Assembly: GCA_022072615.1 (NCBI GenBank)
Contig: JAJVHS010000024.1
Coordinates: 1 to 60,489, forward strand
Length of the DNA stretch: 60,489 nucleotides
From: Phycisphaerales bacterium
GTDB lineage: Bacteria; Planctomycetota; Phycisphaerae; Phycisphaerales; UBA1924
Direction of reading: 5' to 3'
The position numbers and the translations under genes were made by a program. Under the pieces are notes generated by a model, which worked only from the letters and a program-made list of their open reading frames with translations, searched no databases and was not told the DNA's origin. Of the stretch, positions 1-7,634 are shown piece by piece (the first letter of the stretch is position 1; each line of letters starts with the position of its first letter).

Positions 1-45
1 CGGGCGTCGGTGGTCATGCGGGTGCTCGCTTACCGACAGTAGTGG

Positions 46-149
46 ATTCGTCCGCCCTGCCGGGCGGGATGATGAAAACACGTGGGTGCATGGAGCGGAT
101 TCGATCCAGGGGCTGAAGCCCCTGGCAACGATCGGTGGCCCTCCGGGCC
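46..149 (+). repeat. Composite REP-like hairpin element, copy A
   Basis: Three inverted repeats in a row. The first is CCGCCCTGCCGGGCGG at about 52-67, the second is CCAGGGGCTGAAGCCCCTGG at 106-125 followed by CAAC, and the third is GGCCCTCCGGGCC near 137-149. This is the same order and spacing as copies B and C beside the transposase at 5.3-5.8 kb. The element ends five bases before the stop codon of the VWA gene (TGA read from 156 to 154). Bases 1-45 hold nothing I can support; an ATG on the minus strand at 17 could begin another gene running out of the window, but only five codons are visible. Confidence 0.8.
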
Positions 150-153
150 CGGG

Positions 154-3100
154 TCATGAGGGATCCTCGAAGCGGCGGCGTGCTCGGCGCTTGGCGGCGG
201 CGAGCCCGGTCTCGTCGGCGGCGGGTTGATCGGTGGTCTGGTTGGCGGGCTGGTCGGTGGGTTGATCGGTCGGTGATGCCGCGGGCGGCGTGGCGGCGGG
301 AGCGGCAGGGGCGGTGGTGGACTGGCGTGCCGCGGCGAGGCGTTCGGCGATCCGCCGGTCGCGCTGTGCTCGGATGAGGTCCTCGGCGTCGCGCTGCGTG
401 AAGGCGGCCGGGGCGGGCTGCGGATGAGCGCGTTCGGGCGCTGGTGAGGCGGAGAGACGCTCGGCGAGCGAGCGGACGGCGCCGGCGGCTCGGATGGGCC
501 GATCGGTGGCGAGGCGGTCCCACGCGACGCGTCGCATCGCGATGTCGAGCAGCAGCAGTCCCAGGGCCCACGGGAGGAGGGCGTCCATCAGCGGGAGCAT
601 GGCTCGTCGCGGCTGGATGGTGGTGCGGTCGAAGAGCTTGGCTCGGTCGAGGTCGGCGAGTTCGATCGTGGATCCGCCGGAGGCGGCGGCGATGTCGGCG
701 ACGAGGGCAGGATCGGGCTCGAGGCGGCGCGACTCGAGGCCCGAGCGAACGGAGACGCCGGCGATGACGGGCGGGAAGCGGCGATCGGGCGAACGCGGGC
801 GGATGACGGCGACGTAGGTGCCGTTTTCGTCGGCTCGGGCGGTGGTTTCGTACAGACCGCTGCCGGATTGACGGAGCGTGATTTCCTTCTGCTCGCCCGA
901 GGGCGAGTAGAGCGTGGCGGGAGCTTCGAGGAACTCGATGGGTCGCCCGGATTCGTCGATGGCTTCCATGGAGAGCCGCAGCTCGTCGCCCTGGGCTTCG
1001 ACGCGGGTCTGGAAGAGTCGCTGCTGCGTGGGGCGAGAGAGCGTGCGGGCCATCTGCGTCCAGAACTGCGCGTAGCCGGGCCAATCGGTCCAGTCCGCGG
1101 CCCAGGTGCCGGCGTCGGAGGTGAAGGCGGCGACCTGGCCCAGGTCGTAGCGCCACCACGAGAGGACGGGCTCGCCCGCGGGCGTGGTGATGGCATTAGC
1201 GATGGTCGGCTCGGGACGGGGCTGGGTGAGATTGAGCCCGCCGAGCTGCGGGGGCGTGCCCAGGCCGCGGACGGCGGCGAAGGTGGGGTCCGTGATGACT
1301 GGGTTGAAGGGCTGCTCGCGGTAGAGCGGGGTGCGAGCGACGCGGATGGCCTTGAGGAAGATGCGGGGGAGGACGTTGGGGTTGACGGGGTGGTAGTGCT
1401 GCCCGCCGCCGCGCTCGGCGATGACCTTCATGGTGGAGACGTCGGCAGAATCGCCGACGGAGATCGTCGAGACGGTGATGCCCGCCTGGTGCATCTCGGC
1501 GGCCATGGGCGGGAGCAGCTCGGAGTTCTGCGACTTGCCGTCGGAGAGGAGGATGACGTGCTTGACCTTGGCCTTGACGGGCGTGAGGAGCGTCATGGCG
1601 GCTTCGAGCGCGGGGCCGGCGTTGGTGCCGCCGCCGGCCTCGATCTCGCGGATCCTGGCGGCGACCTCGGTGGGTTTCTCGTTGGCGGTGAGCGGGACGA
1701 TGACGTCGGTCTGGTTGTTGAAGGCGATGACGCCGATGAGATCAGCCCGGCTCATGGTGAGGACGGCTCGGGCGGCGGATTCGTTGGCGATTTCCTGCTG
1801 CGACCGTGACGACCCCATGACGCTGCGGTTCATGGAGCCGGAGTTGTCGAGCACGAAAACGATGGCGGCCTCGGGCTCGACGAGCGTGTCGGAGAGATCG
1901 AGCTTGACGGGCAGGAGCGGCTCGATGGGGGAGCCCTTCCATCCGCCGGCGCCGAAGGACATCGGCCCGCCGACCATGAGAAGGCCCGCGCCCATGTCCT
2001 TCACGTGGGCGACCAGTGCCTGCTGAGCGGCGGGGGCGACGGCATCGGCGGGGACGTCCTCGAGGATGATCAGGTCGTAGTTCTGGAGCGAGAGCAGGTC
2101 GGAGGGGACCGCGCCGGCGGCGACGGTGGTGACGGAGATGTCGGCCTCGCGGAGCGTGCCGGCGAGCGGGGAGGGCTGCTGGGTCTCGCCGAATTCCGAG
2201 ACGCCGTCGATGAGCAGGACCGACCCGGTCGCGGGGGTGAGGGTGAAGGACTCGGCGGTGTTGTTGTCGACGAGCCGGTCGGTGACGGCGCCGGGCGTCG
2301 CGGCATCGGGCTCGAAGACGACCTGGAAGCGGTGAACGCGGGATGAGCCGATGGGGATCTCGGCGACGAAGACGTTGGTGCCCGGCGAGAGGTCGATGCG
2401 GCGGCCGGTGCCCTCGGCGGGCCCGTTGACGTCGACGGGGGTTGCGTTGTCGAGCACGCGCACGGTGCCGGAGACGGCGTGGGTGGATTTGAGGACGGCT
2501 CGGATGGTGACGGGGGCGCCGATGGCGGCGAGCGGCGGTGTGTCGACGGATTCGACGATGACCTCCGGCCCGAAGCGGTAGCGGATGGGGACGACGTCGA
2601 TGGCCAGGCCGCCGGGTCGGGTCATGTCGGCGGCGGAGTAGGAGGCGATCTGGCGAGCGGCGGCCCGGGCGTCGCCGGAGGTCTCGACGCCGTCGGTGAC
2701 GAGCAGGAGCCTTCCGGTGGCGTCGGCGGGGATGAGCGTGGCGGCGAGCGAGAGCGCGTCGGCGATGTTGGTGCCGTCCTGCGCGGCGTATTCGAGCGGG
2801 CGGTCGGCGATGGTGGCGGCGGGGGCGGGGCTGGCGACGAGCACGGGGCGACCGTCGAAAGCGACGATGCCGAGGAGATCATCGGGCCCGAGGCCTTCGG
2901 TGAGGCGGGTGAGCTGCACGCGGACGGCGTCGAGGGTCGTCAGACGGGGTGATTCCTGCCCGGGGCGCTGGATGGCGCGTTCGATGGCGTCGACGCCGTC
3001 GGCGGGCTGGCGCTGGACCGAGCCCGAGACATCGATGATGGCGATGACGGCCAGGCGGCTGGTCTCGCGGATGGTTGCGACGCCCGCGAGGATGAGGGCG

Positions 3101-3249
3101 ATGATGGCGATAAGGGCGAGGCGTGTGAGCGCGGCGAGGACGCGCCGGAGGGGCTTCATCGCGATGAACAGCGCCAGGGCCGAGAGCGCCATGGGCAGGG
3201 CGACGAGCGTCGCCAGCAGCCAGAGGGGCTGTTCGAGGTGGAAAGGCAC
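154..3249 (-). CDS. Large membrane-anchored protein with two von Willebrand factor A domains
   Basis: About 1031 residues. The N-terminus has two hydrophobic segments (roughly residues 10-32 and 37-62), as in BatA/BatB-like proteins. A first VWA domain follows, with the metal-binding D-x-S-x-S at D73. A region resembling a glutamine-amidotransferase-like fold comes next (LIILEDVP, then GLLMVGGPMSFGAGGW). The second VWA domain starts with FVLDNSGSMN (D468). A last hydrophobic segment (LLPWALGLLLLDIAM) precedes a Pro/Ala/Gln-rich tail. The family is common in planctomycetes and is presumed to act in the envelope; its role is unknown. I chose the GTG at 3249 because longer forms start inside a 7-base tandem repeat (3261-3316) and would translate it. 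It is divergent from ispG. Function is not known; the domain calls are firm. Confidence 0.85.
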   Translation of the reverse strand: MPFHLEQPLWLLATLVALPMALSALALFIAMKPLRRVLAALTRLALIAIIALILAGVATIRETSRLAVIAIIDVSGSVQRQPADGVDAIERAIQRPGQESPRLTTLDAVRVQLTRLTEGLGPDDLLGIVAFDGRPVLVASPAPAATIADRPLEYAAQDGTNIADALSLAATLIPADATGRLLLVTDGVETSGDARAAARQIASYSAADMTRPGGLAIDVVPIRYRFGPEVIVESVDTPPLAAIGAPVTIRAVLKSTHAVSGTVRVLDNATPVDVNGPAEGTGRRIDLSPGTNVFVAEIPIGSSRVHRFQVVFEPDAATPGAVTDRLVDNNTAESFTLTPATGSVLLIDGVSEFGETQQPSPLAGTLREADISVTTVAAGAVPSDLLSLQNYDLIILEDVPADAVAPAAQQALVAHVKDMGAGLLMVGGPMSFGAGGWKGSPIEPLLPVKLDLSDTLVEPEAAIVFVLDNSGSMNRSVMGSSRSQQEIANESAARAVLTMSRADLIGVIAFNNQTDVIVPLTANEKPTEVAARIREIEAGGGTNAGPALEAAMTLLTPVKAKVKHVILLSDGKSQNSELLPPMAAEMHQAGITVSTISVGDSADVSTMKVIAERGGGQHYHPVNPNVLPRIFLKAIRVARTPLYREQPFNPVITDPTFAAVRGLGTPPQLGGLNLTQPRPEPTIANAITTPAGEPVLSWWRYDLGQVAAFTSDAGTWAADWTDWPGYAQFWTQMARTLSRPTQQRLFQTRVEAQGDELRLSMEAIDESGRPIEFLEAPATLYSPSGEQKEITLRQSGSGLYETTARADENGTYVAVIRPRSPDRRFPPVIAGVSVRSGLESRRLEPDPALVADIAAASGGSTIELADLDRAKLFDRTTIQPRRAMLPLMDALLPWALGLLLLDIAMRRVAWDRLATDRPIRAAGAVRSLAERLSASPAPERAHPQPAPAAFTQRDAEDLIRAQRDRRIAERLAAARQSTTAPAAPAATPPAASPTDQPTDQPANQTTDQPAADETGLAAAKRRARRRFEDPS

Positions 3250-3260
3250 TGAAGACGATA

Positions 3261-3316
3261 GCAGACAGCGGACAGCGGACGGCAGACAGCGGACAGCAGG
3301 CAGCGGACAGCGGGGA
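3261..3316. repeat. Heptanucleotide tandem repeat H1 (GCGGACA unit)
   Basis: Eight consecutive 7-base units in perfect phase: GCAGACA, GCGGACA, GCGGACG, GCAGACA, GCGGACA, GCAGGCA, GCGGACA, GCGGGGA. It occupies the 142-base divergent gap between the VWA gene and ispG, so it lies within the presumed 5' region of both. Confidence 0.85.
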
Positions 3317-3391
3317 ACACGCAGCCGGGAGCGCGATTGCGAGCGGGATCGCTGAACCCGCATTCGGGCCCGTTCGTCCTACGATTGAGCA

Positions 3392-4699
3392 ATGCGTCCG
3401 CGCCGTCCAACCAGGCAGATCGTCATCGGTGATTCCCGCGTCGGTTTCGTCAGGATCGGCGGCGGCAAGCCGGACCGAGCCGGCAACCCGACCACGCCCG
3501 CACCCGTCTCCGTCCAGACGATGACGGCGGGATACACGCACGACGTGGAGGCGTGTGTCCGGGAGATCCACAAGCTGGCCGCGGCCGGGGCCGACATCGT
3601 CCGCGTCGCGGTGCCCGAGCGGAAGGACTCCGAGGCGCTGCGGCACATCCTGCCGCAGGTGCAGGTGCCGATCGTCGCCGACGTGCACTTTCATTTTCAA
3701 CGGGCGCTCGAGGCGGTGGACGCGGGCGTGCACAAGATCCGGCTCAACCCGGGCAACATCCAGGACCGCAAGCAGGTCATCGACGTCATCCAGGCGTGCA
3801 AGGCGGCCAACGGCGGTCGGGGCATCCCGATCCGCGTGGGTGTGAACGAGGGCTCGATCATCGAGCGCAAGGACAAGCAGAAGCGGATGAAGGAGCTCGG
3901 GCAGGTCTTCAGCGATCACAAGCACGGGTACATGCTCGCGATCATGATCGCCAAGCTCGAGGAATACCTGGACATCTTCTACGAGCAGGATTTCCACGAC
4001 ATCGCGATCAGCGCCAAGAGCATGGACGCGTCGCTGGTGATCGACGCGTACGAGGCGATCAGCGAGCGGTTCGATCACCCGCTGCACCTGGGTGTGACGC
4101 ACGCGGGGCCGAAGGAGACGGGGTGCATCCGGTCGGTGGCGGCGCTGGGAGCGCTGCTCGCCAATGGCGTGGGCGACACGATCCGAATCAGTTACGCGTC
4201 GGACCCGGTGTACGAGGTGGAGGACGGGCTGGAGCTGCTGTACTCGCTCGGGCTGCGTGAGCGGCGCGGTGTGGACCTGATCGCGTGCCCGACGTGCGGG
4301 CGGATCCAGGTGGACCTGTTCACGCTGGTGCAGGACGTGCGCAAGCAGCTTGCGGAGAAGGTGACCGTGCCGATGAAGGTGGCGGTGATGGGCTGCATCG
4401 TGAACGGCCCGGGCGAGGCGGAGGGCGCGGACGTGGCGGTGTTCGCGGGCGATCGGCGCGGGATCATTTATGTGCAGGGCGAGAAGGTGGCGAACGTGCC
4501 CGAGGCGGAGATCATGGAGCGGCTGCTCGCCGAGTGCCTGGCGTTCCAGGGGCGGGTGCAGCGCGGCGAGGTGAAGCTGGGCGAGAAGAAGGTGGAGATC
4601 ATCCCGCCCGACCCGATCGGGGAGCTCGGTTCGGGGTATGAGAAGATCGCGGCGGGACAGGTGGAAAAGCGGGTGGGGATCACGATCGGGAAGTCGTAG
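3392..4699 (+). CDS. ispG: 4-hydroxy-3-methylbut-2-enyl diphosphate synthase (IspG/GcpE)
   Basis: 435 residues, close to the usual size of the short bacterial form. IspG reductively converts methylerythritol cyclodiphosphate to HMBDP, the penultimate step of the MEP isoprenoid pathway, using a [4Fe-4S] cluster. The N-terminal TIM-barrel part shows the family signatures VQTMT, GADIVRVAVP, PIVADVHFH and KIRLNPGNI. The C-terminal cluster part shows ACPTCGR (two ligands) and MGCIVNGPGEAE (third cysteine and the glutamate ligand). ATG start at 3392. The pathway enzyme IspE is also in this window at 31.2 kb but is not linked in an operon. The next gene follows after 40 bases in the same direction. 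Confidence 0.97.
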   Translation: MRPRRPTRQIVIGDSRVGFVRIGGGKPDRAGNPTTPAPVSVQTMTAGYTHDVEACVREIHKLAAAGADIVRVAVPERKDSEALRHILPQVQVPIVADVHFHFQRALEAVDAGVHKIRLNPGNIQDRKQVIDVIQACKAANGGRGIPIRVGVNEGSIIERKDKQKRMKELGQVFSDHKHGYMLAIMIAKLEEYLDIFYEQDFHDIAISAKSMDASLVIDAYEAISERFDHPLHLGVTHAGPKETGCIRSVAALGALLANGVGDTIRISYASDPVYEVEDGLELLYSLGLRERRGVDLIACPTCGRIQVDLFTLVQDVRKQLAEKVTVPMKVAVMGCIVNGPGEAEGADVAVFAGDRRGIIYVQGEKVANVPEAEIMERLLAECLAFQGRVQRGEVKLGEKKVEIIPPDPIGELGSGYEKIAAGQVEKRVGITIGKS

Positions 4700-4739
4700 C
4701 CCTTCGGGTTTGTTGTAGCGAGAGGCGGTGAAGGCGCCG

Positions 4740-5111
4740 ATGACTCGCATACCGCGCTACAACCCGCTGCTGTCATGGAACGTGGGAGTGATCCTCACGA
4801 TCATCTCCATCTTGACACTTGGCACGCTGCACAGCTGGCCGTTGTGGCAACGACTCACTCCCGGCGTGATTACGGTGACGTGGTTTGTTGTCAAGTTCAG
4901 AGGAAGCAGGCTTGAGAGGTTTGCCGACAGGATGGAAGAGACCGACGGCCGAGCATGCTTGAAATGTCTTTACGATCTCAACGAGCTCGGCGATTCGGGG
5001 GTGTGTCCCGAATGCGGTGAACCCTTTTCGGCCGAGAAGCTCAACGACGCCCGGGAGATGATGCAGGCTGCGCTGACAACGCGATTGCGGGGCGATGAGA
5101 GCGGTGACTGA
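4740..5111 (+). CDS. Small membrane protein with a C-x2-C-x-Y-D / C-x2-C-G zinc ribbon
   Basis: About 123 residues. Two hydrophobic stretches (roughly residues 12-32 and 40-55) are followed by a zinc ribbon, CLKCLYDLNELGDSGVCPEC, and a short acidic tail. The ribbon type matches those in the larger proteins at 41899-45583 and 51114-51845, which suggests a lineage-specific zinc-binding module. I prefer the ATG at 4740 because GAAGG sits five bases upstream; a GTG at 4728 is also possible. It lies 40 bases after ispG and may share its transcript. Function unknown. Confidence 0.75.
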   Translation: MTRIPRYNPLLSWNVGVILTIISILTLGTLHSWPLWQRLTPGVITVTWFVVKFRGSRLERFADRMEETDGRACLKCLYDLNELGDSGVCPECGEPFSAEKLNDAREMMQAALTTRLRGDESGD

Positions 5112-5234
5112 GGTGAGCGAGTCGTCACCGTGCATGCTTTTCTCACGAGGACGGTCAGTCATTACCAGCAACGTCGGGCCCGGCGTTGTCGAGTTTGTGA
5201 AATGCGAATCCCGAGCGGCGGCGGTGTGACTTTT

Positions 5235-5332
5235 CGCCCGGAGGGCGGATGAATGTTGCCAGGGACTTCAGTCCCTGGTAGACGGGCGCACAATCCAAGT
5301 CCCGTGTCACTCCCGCCCGGAGGGCGGACGAT
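5235..5332 (-). repeat. Composite REP-like hairpin element, copy B (inverted)
   Basis: Read on the minus strand it runs ATCGTCCGCCCTCCGGGCGG, then a spacer of about 30 bases, then CCAGGGACTGAAGTCCCTGG with CAAC after it, then ATCCGCCCTCCGGGCG. It is nearly identical, base for base, to copy C (5848-5946) but in the opposite orientation, so the two bracket the transposase gene as an inverted pair. Its right end overlaps the last codons and stop of the transposase. The adjoining 5112-5234 holds no gene I can see, only an imperfect palindrome around 5169-5186 (AACGTCGGGCCCGGCGTT). Confidence 0.9.
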
Positions 5333-5786
5333 ACGGGCCGAACACCTCATCCGCGGAAGCCAGAATCCCGTGCCGCTCGAGCAGGTGCATGAACTCTTCC
5401 TGAAACGATCGCGATCGATGATGCTCGCGTTGCCGCTGGATGTAGGCGACGGTTGCTTCGACCATCGACTTGCTCACGGTGAAGCCGCCGTACCCCTCCT
5501 GCCACGCGCAGTCGGCGAGGCCGACGAACGTCTCGTGGATCCACTTGGACGAGCGGGCCTTGACGTGGCGGGCGAGATCTGAATGGCTGAGATCAGCCGG
5601 GTACCGCACAAGCATGTGGACATGGTCGATGTGGCCGTTGATGGCCAAGGCGGTGCATTGCAGATCTCGTGCGATCCCACCCAGGAACGCATAGAGCCGC
5701 GCTTCGAGCGGCTCGGTGAGCCACGGCTCGCGGCGCTTGGTTGCAAAGACCAGGTGGTAGAAGTTCTGTGTCCACGAGCTGGGCAT
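5307..5786 (-). CDS. REP-associated tyrosine transposase (Y1/IS200-like HUH fold)
   Basis: 159 residues, a compact Y1_Tnp domain. The HUH metal motif is H55-V-H57 in NGHIDHVHML. The likely catalytic tyrosine is Y115 in VAYIQRQREHH. HVKARSSKWIHE is the conserved segment seen in this family. Single-copy RAYT proteins of this sort are known in other bacteria to be associated with REP/REPIN palindromes rather than with IS ends, and here REP-like elements lie at both ends (5235-5332 and 5848-5946, inverted). The final residues (R-P-P-S-G-R-E) and the TGA are encoded inside copy B. No second transposase or TnpB partner is present. It is intact, so it may still be active. Confidence 0.9.
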   Translation of the reverse strand: MPSSWTQNFYHLVFATKRREPWLTEPLEARLYAFLGGIARDLQCTALAINGHIDHVHMLVRYPADLSHSDLARHVKARSSKWIHETFVGLADCAWQEGYGGFTVSKSMVEATVAYIQRQREHHRSRSFQEEFMHLLERHGILASADEVFGPYRPPSGRE

Positions 5787-5847
5787 GTTCGCACGATAGC
5801 ACGTGGAGTGTTCTGCGTGAGAAACCTCGTGTGCTCACGAGGAGTTG

Positions 5848-5946
5848 ATCGTCCGCCCTCCGGGCGAGTGACAGGGTACTTGGACTGTGCGCGGCCCGTT
5901 TACCAGGGACTGAAGTCCCGGGCAACATACATCGGCCCTCCGGGCA
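5848..5946 (+). repeat. Composite REP-like hairpin element, copy C
   Basis: Order on the plus strand: ATCGTCCGCCCTCCGGGCG, AGTGACA, a spacer containing ACTTGGACTGTGCGC, ACCAGGGACTGAAGTCCCGG followed by GCAAC, then ATCGGCCCTCCGGGC. It matches the minus-strand reading of copy B across about 98 bases with few differences. With copy D it fills most of the 300 bases between the transposase start and the thiF-like gene; I see no gene there. Confidence 0.9.
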
Positions 5947-5985
5947 GGAAAGAAAAACCTGCGGGTACAGAGAGAGGTTTGCCTT

Positions 5986-6026
5986 CCCAGGGACTTGGCC
6001 GCTGCGCGGCTCGCGTCCCTGGCAAC
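5986..6026 (+). repeat. Partial REP-like element, copy D
   Basis: A degenerate middle hairpin: CCCAGGGACT, then a short insert that itself forms GCCGCTGCGCGGC, then GTCCCTGGCAAC. It keeps the GCAAC tail of the other copies but lacks the flanking CCGCCC hairpins. It directly follows copy C after an A-rich spacer (5947-5985). Confidence 0.7.
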
Positions 6027-6086
6027 GGTCGTGCACCCTTCGGCGGTGGTGTGCTGCAGCGCGTGTTTCGCGCAGGCTGGCAACCG

Positions 6087-7151
6087 TCACGTCCCGACGT
6101 AGCGAGCATGCAGTGCCCGGGCGCGCTCGATGGACGACGTCCCGCGGACGAGCGTGCGGCCGTCGGAGAACACCGTGAGCTCGATGGGCGTTCCGGTCTC
6201 GCCGCTCACACCGGCAAGGGTGCCGCGCACGAGCACCGGCGAGAGGACGAAGTCCCCGTGCGCCGCGAGCCGGGCGTGCAGCTCGTGCAGCGGCGTTCGC
6301 TGCCCGTTTGCGGGCCAGATCTGGACAGTGTGGCGACCGCAGAGCACGGCGGCGGTATCGGCTCGTGACCCATCGAGGAACTCGAAGGTTCGCCTTCCGC
6401 AGCAGGGGCAATCGGGCCGCGGCCCGGGCCCGGCGGAGACTTCGCGGTGCTTGTTCTTCCAGAGATCGAACTGCACGAGGGTGTGCCGCAGGCGGTCGCG
6501 CACGGAGGCGAGCAGCTTCAGCGATTCCATCGCCTGGTACGACGCGGCGATTGTCACCGCGGGCCCGAGCACGCCGGCGGTGTCGCAGGTCGGTCCTACT
6601 TCGGCCGGCGGTGCATCAAAGATGCAGCGGAGGCAGGGAGTCACGCCGGGCAGGATCGTGTACTGCATCCCGCCGGTGGCGATCACGCCCGCGTACGCGA
6701 GCGGCACGCCGCGCGACACCGCGACGTCGTTCATCAGGAAGCGAGTCTGGAAATTATCCGAGCAGTCGAGCAGCACATCCGGCCGGTGGCGTTCGAGGAG
6801 CTCGATCGCGTTGCGGTGGGTGAAGTCGGTCACTTCGGCGACTGGTCGGATGCTCGAATTGATCAGCGTGAGTCGCCTGGCGGCGGCGATGGCCTTGGGC
6901 GCCTGCTGACGGGCATCGTCCTCATCGAAGAGCGTCTGACGCTGGAGGTTGGTGAGTTCGACGACGTCGCGGTCGATGAGGATGATGGCGCCGACGCCTG
7001 CTCGGGCGAGCAGGTCGGCCGCCGTGCAGCCGAGTGCTCCGCATCCCACGATCAACGCGGTGCTCGCGAGCAGGCGGCGCTGCTGGGCCTCGCCCAGGCC
7101 CGTGATGAGCATCTGGCGGTGGTACCGATCGAGTGGAGCATCCGCGGTCAC
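6087..7151 (-). CDS. ThiF/MoeB/HesA-family adenylyltransferase
   Basis: 354 residues. E1-like enzymes adenylate the C-terminal Gly-Gly of a ubiquitin-like sulfur carrier (ThiS or MoaD). Visible features are the nucleotide-binding VGCGALGCTAADLLARAGVG near residue 35, DRDVVELTNLQRQ, the segment DCSDNFQTRFLMND, and two zinc-binding pairs (CLRC near residue 175 and CPCC near residue 250). The C-terminal extension of about 95 residues is not an obvious rhodanese: it lacks a C-R-x-G-x-R loop. A stand-alone thiS (12660) and thiG (13828) nearby favour a thiamin role, but MoeB for molybdopterin cannot be excluded, so I give no symbol. GTG start at 7151. It lies downstream of tyrS and a lipoprotein gene on the same strand. 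Confidence 0.88.
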   Translation of the reverse strand: MTADAPLDRYHRQMLITGLGEAQQRRLLASTALIVGCGALGCTAADLLARAGVGAIILIDRDVVELTNLQRQTLFDEDDARQQAPKAIAAARRLTLINSSIRPVAEVTDFTHRNAIELLERHRPDVLLDCSDNFQTRFLMNDVAVSRGVPLAYAGVIATGGMQYTILPGVTPCLRCIFDAPPAEVGPTCDTAGVLGPAVTIAASYQAMESLKLLASVRDRLRHTLVQFDLWKNKHREVSAGPGPRPDCPCCGRRTFEFLDGSRADTAAVLCGRHTVQIWPANGQRTPLHELHARLAAHGDFVLSPVLVRGTLAGVSGETGTPIELTVFSDGRTLVRGTSSIERARALHARYVGT

Positions 7152-7253
7152 GGGGAGATGCTAGTCGGCGGCGAGCGGCGCGGGGTGCGGTGGTGACATG
7201 TGGCCCGGCTCGACAGGTCGCAGCACGCGGGCCCCGTGACCATCGAGCCACGT

Positions 7254-7550
7254 TTATCCGCCTCCTCCGCCCGGGCGATCGGTGCCGCTGGAATCGCCGC
7301 CGTCGCTGGTGCCGTCGCGGTCGGGGTCACGGTTTGTCGGCGTCGACCCGTCGCTGCCGCCGGGCAGGTCGTTGGCTCGGCGGTTGTTGTCGGGCGCGGG
7401 CGCGTCGGAGACCTTGTCCTTGGGAGCGGGTTCGTTGGGCGGCGGGCTGTTCTGGGTCGTGTTGGGTTCGCAGGCGGCAAGAGCGATCACGAACGCGGCG
7501 GCGGCGGTCAGTCGAAGCGACTTCGACACGGCGGGCGGGAGCGGTTTCAT
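7254..7550 (-). CDS. Small Pro/Asn/Gly-rich putative lipoprotein
   Basis: 98 residues. The basic N-terminus and hydrophobic core end in a lipobox, VIALAAC, with the cysteine near residue 27. The rest is a low-complexity polar chain rich in Pro, Asp, Asn and Gly, ending in GGGGG, with a run of D-x-D-x-D-G-like acidic residues (DPDRDGTSDGGD) that resembles a calcium-binding loop but is too short to call. No family recognised. It sits between tyrS and the thiF-like gene, all on the minus strand. Confidence 0.65.
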   Translation of the reverse strand: MKPLPPAVSKSLRLTAAAAFVIALAACEPNTTQNSPPPNEPAPKDKVSDAPAPDNNRRANDLPGGSDGSTPTNRDPDRDGTSDGGDSSGTDRPGGGGG

Positions 7551-7634
7551 GGAAGCTGAAGCCGACGGCCGTTGAAGACCCGGTCAATCACGGGTGAACG
7601 TTGCTTCAGATATGCGCGCAGGCCAATGTGGGAT

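Noticed and set aside
1..17. Start of another minus-strand gene at the left edge
   Set aside because: An ATG at 17 reading M-T-T-D-A is possible, but five codons and no clear ribosome-binding site are not enough.
3261..3316. CRISPR array
   Set aside because: Contiguous 7-base units without spacers; not a CRISPR arrangement. No CRISPR-like repeat-spacer pattern was seen elsewhere either.
3250..3363. Upstream extension of the VWA protein by 38 residues
   Set aside because: The extra residues (RSRSQSRSRL and so on) are just the translated heptad repeat and cannot be a real signal sequence.
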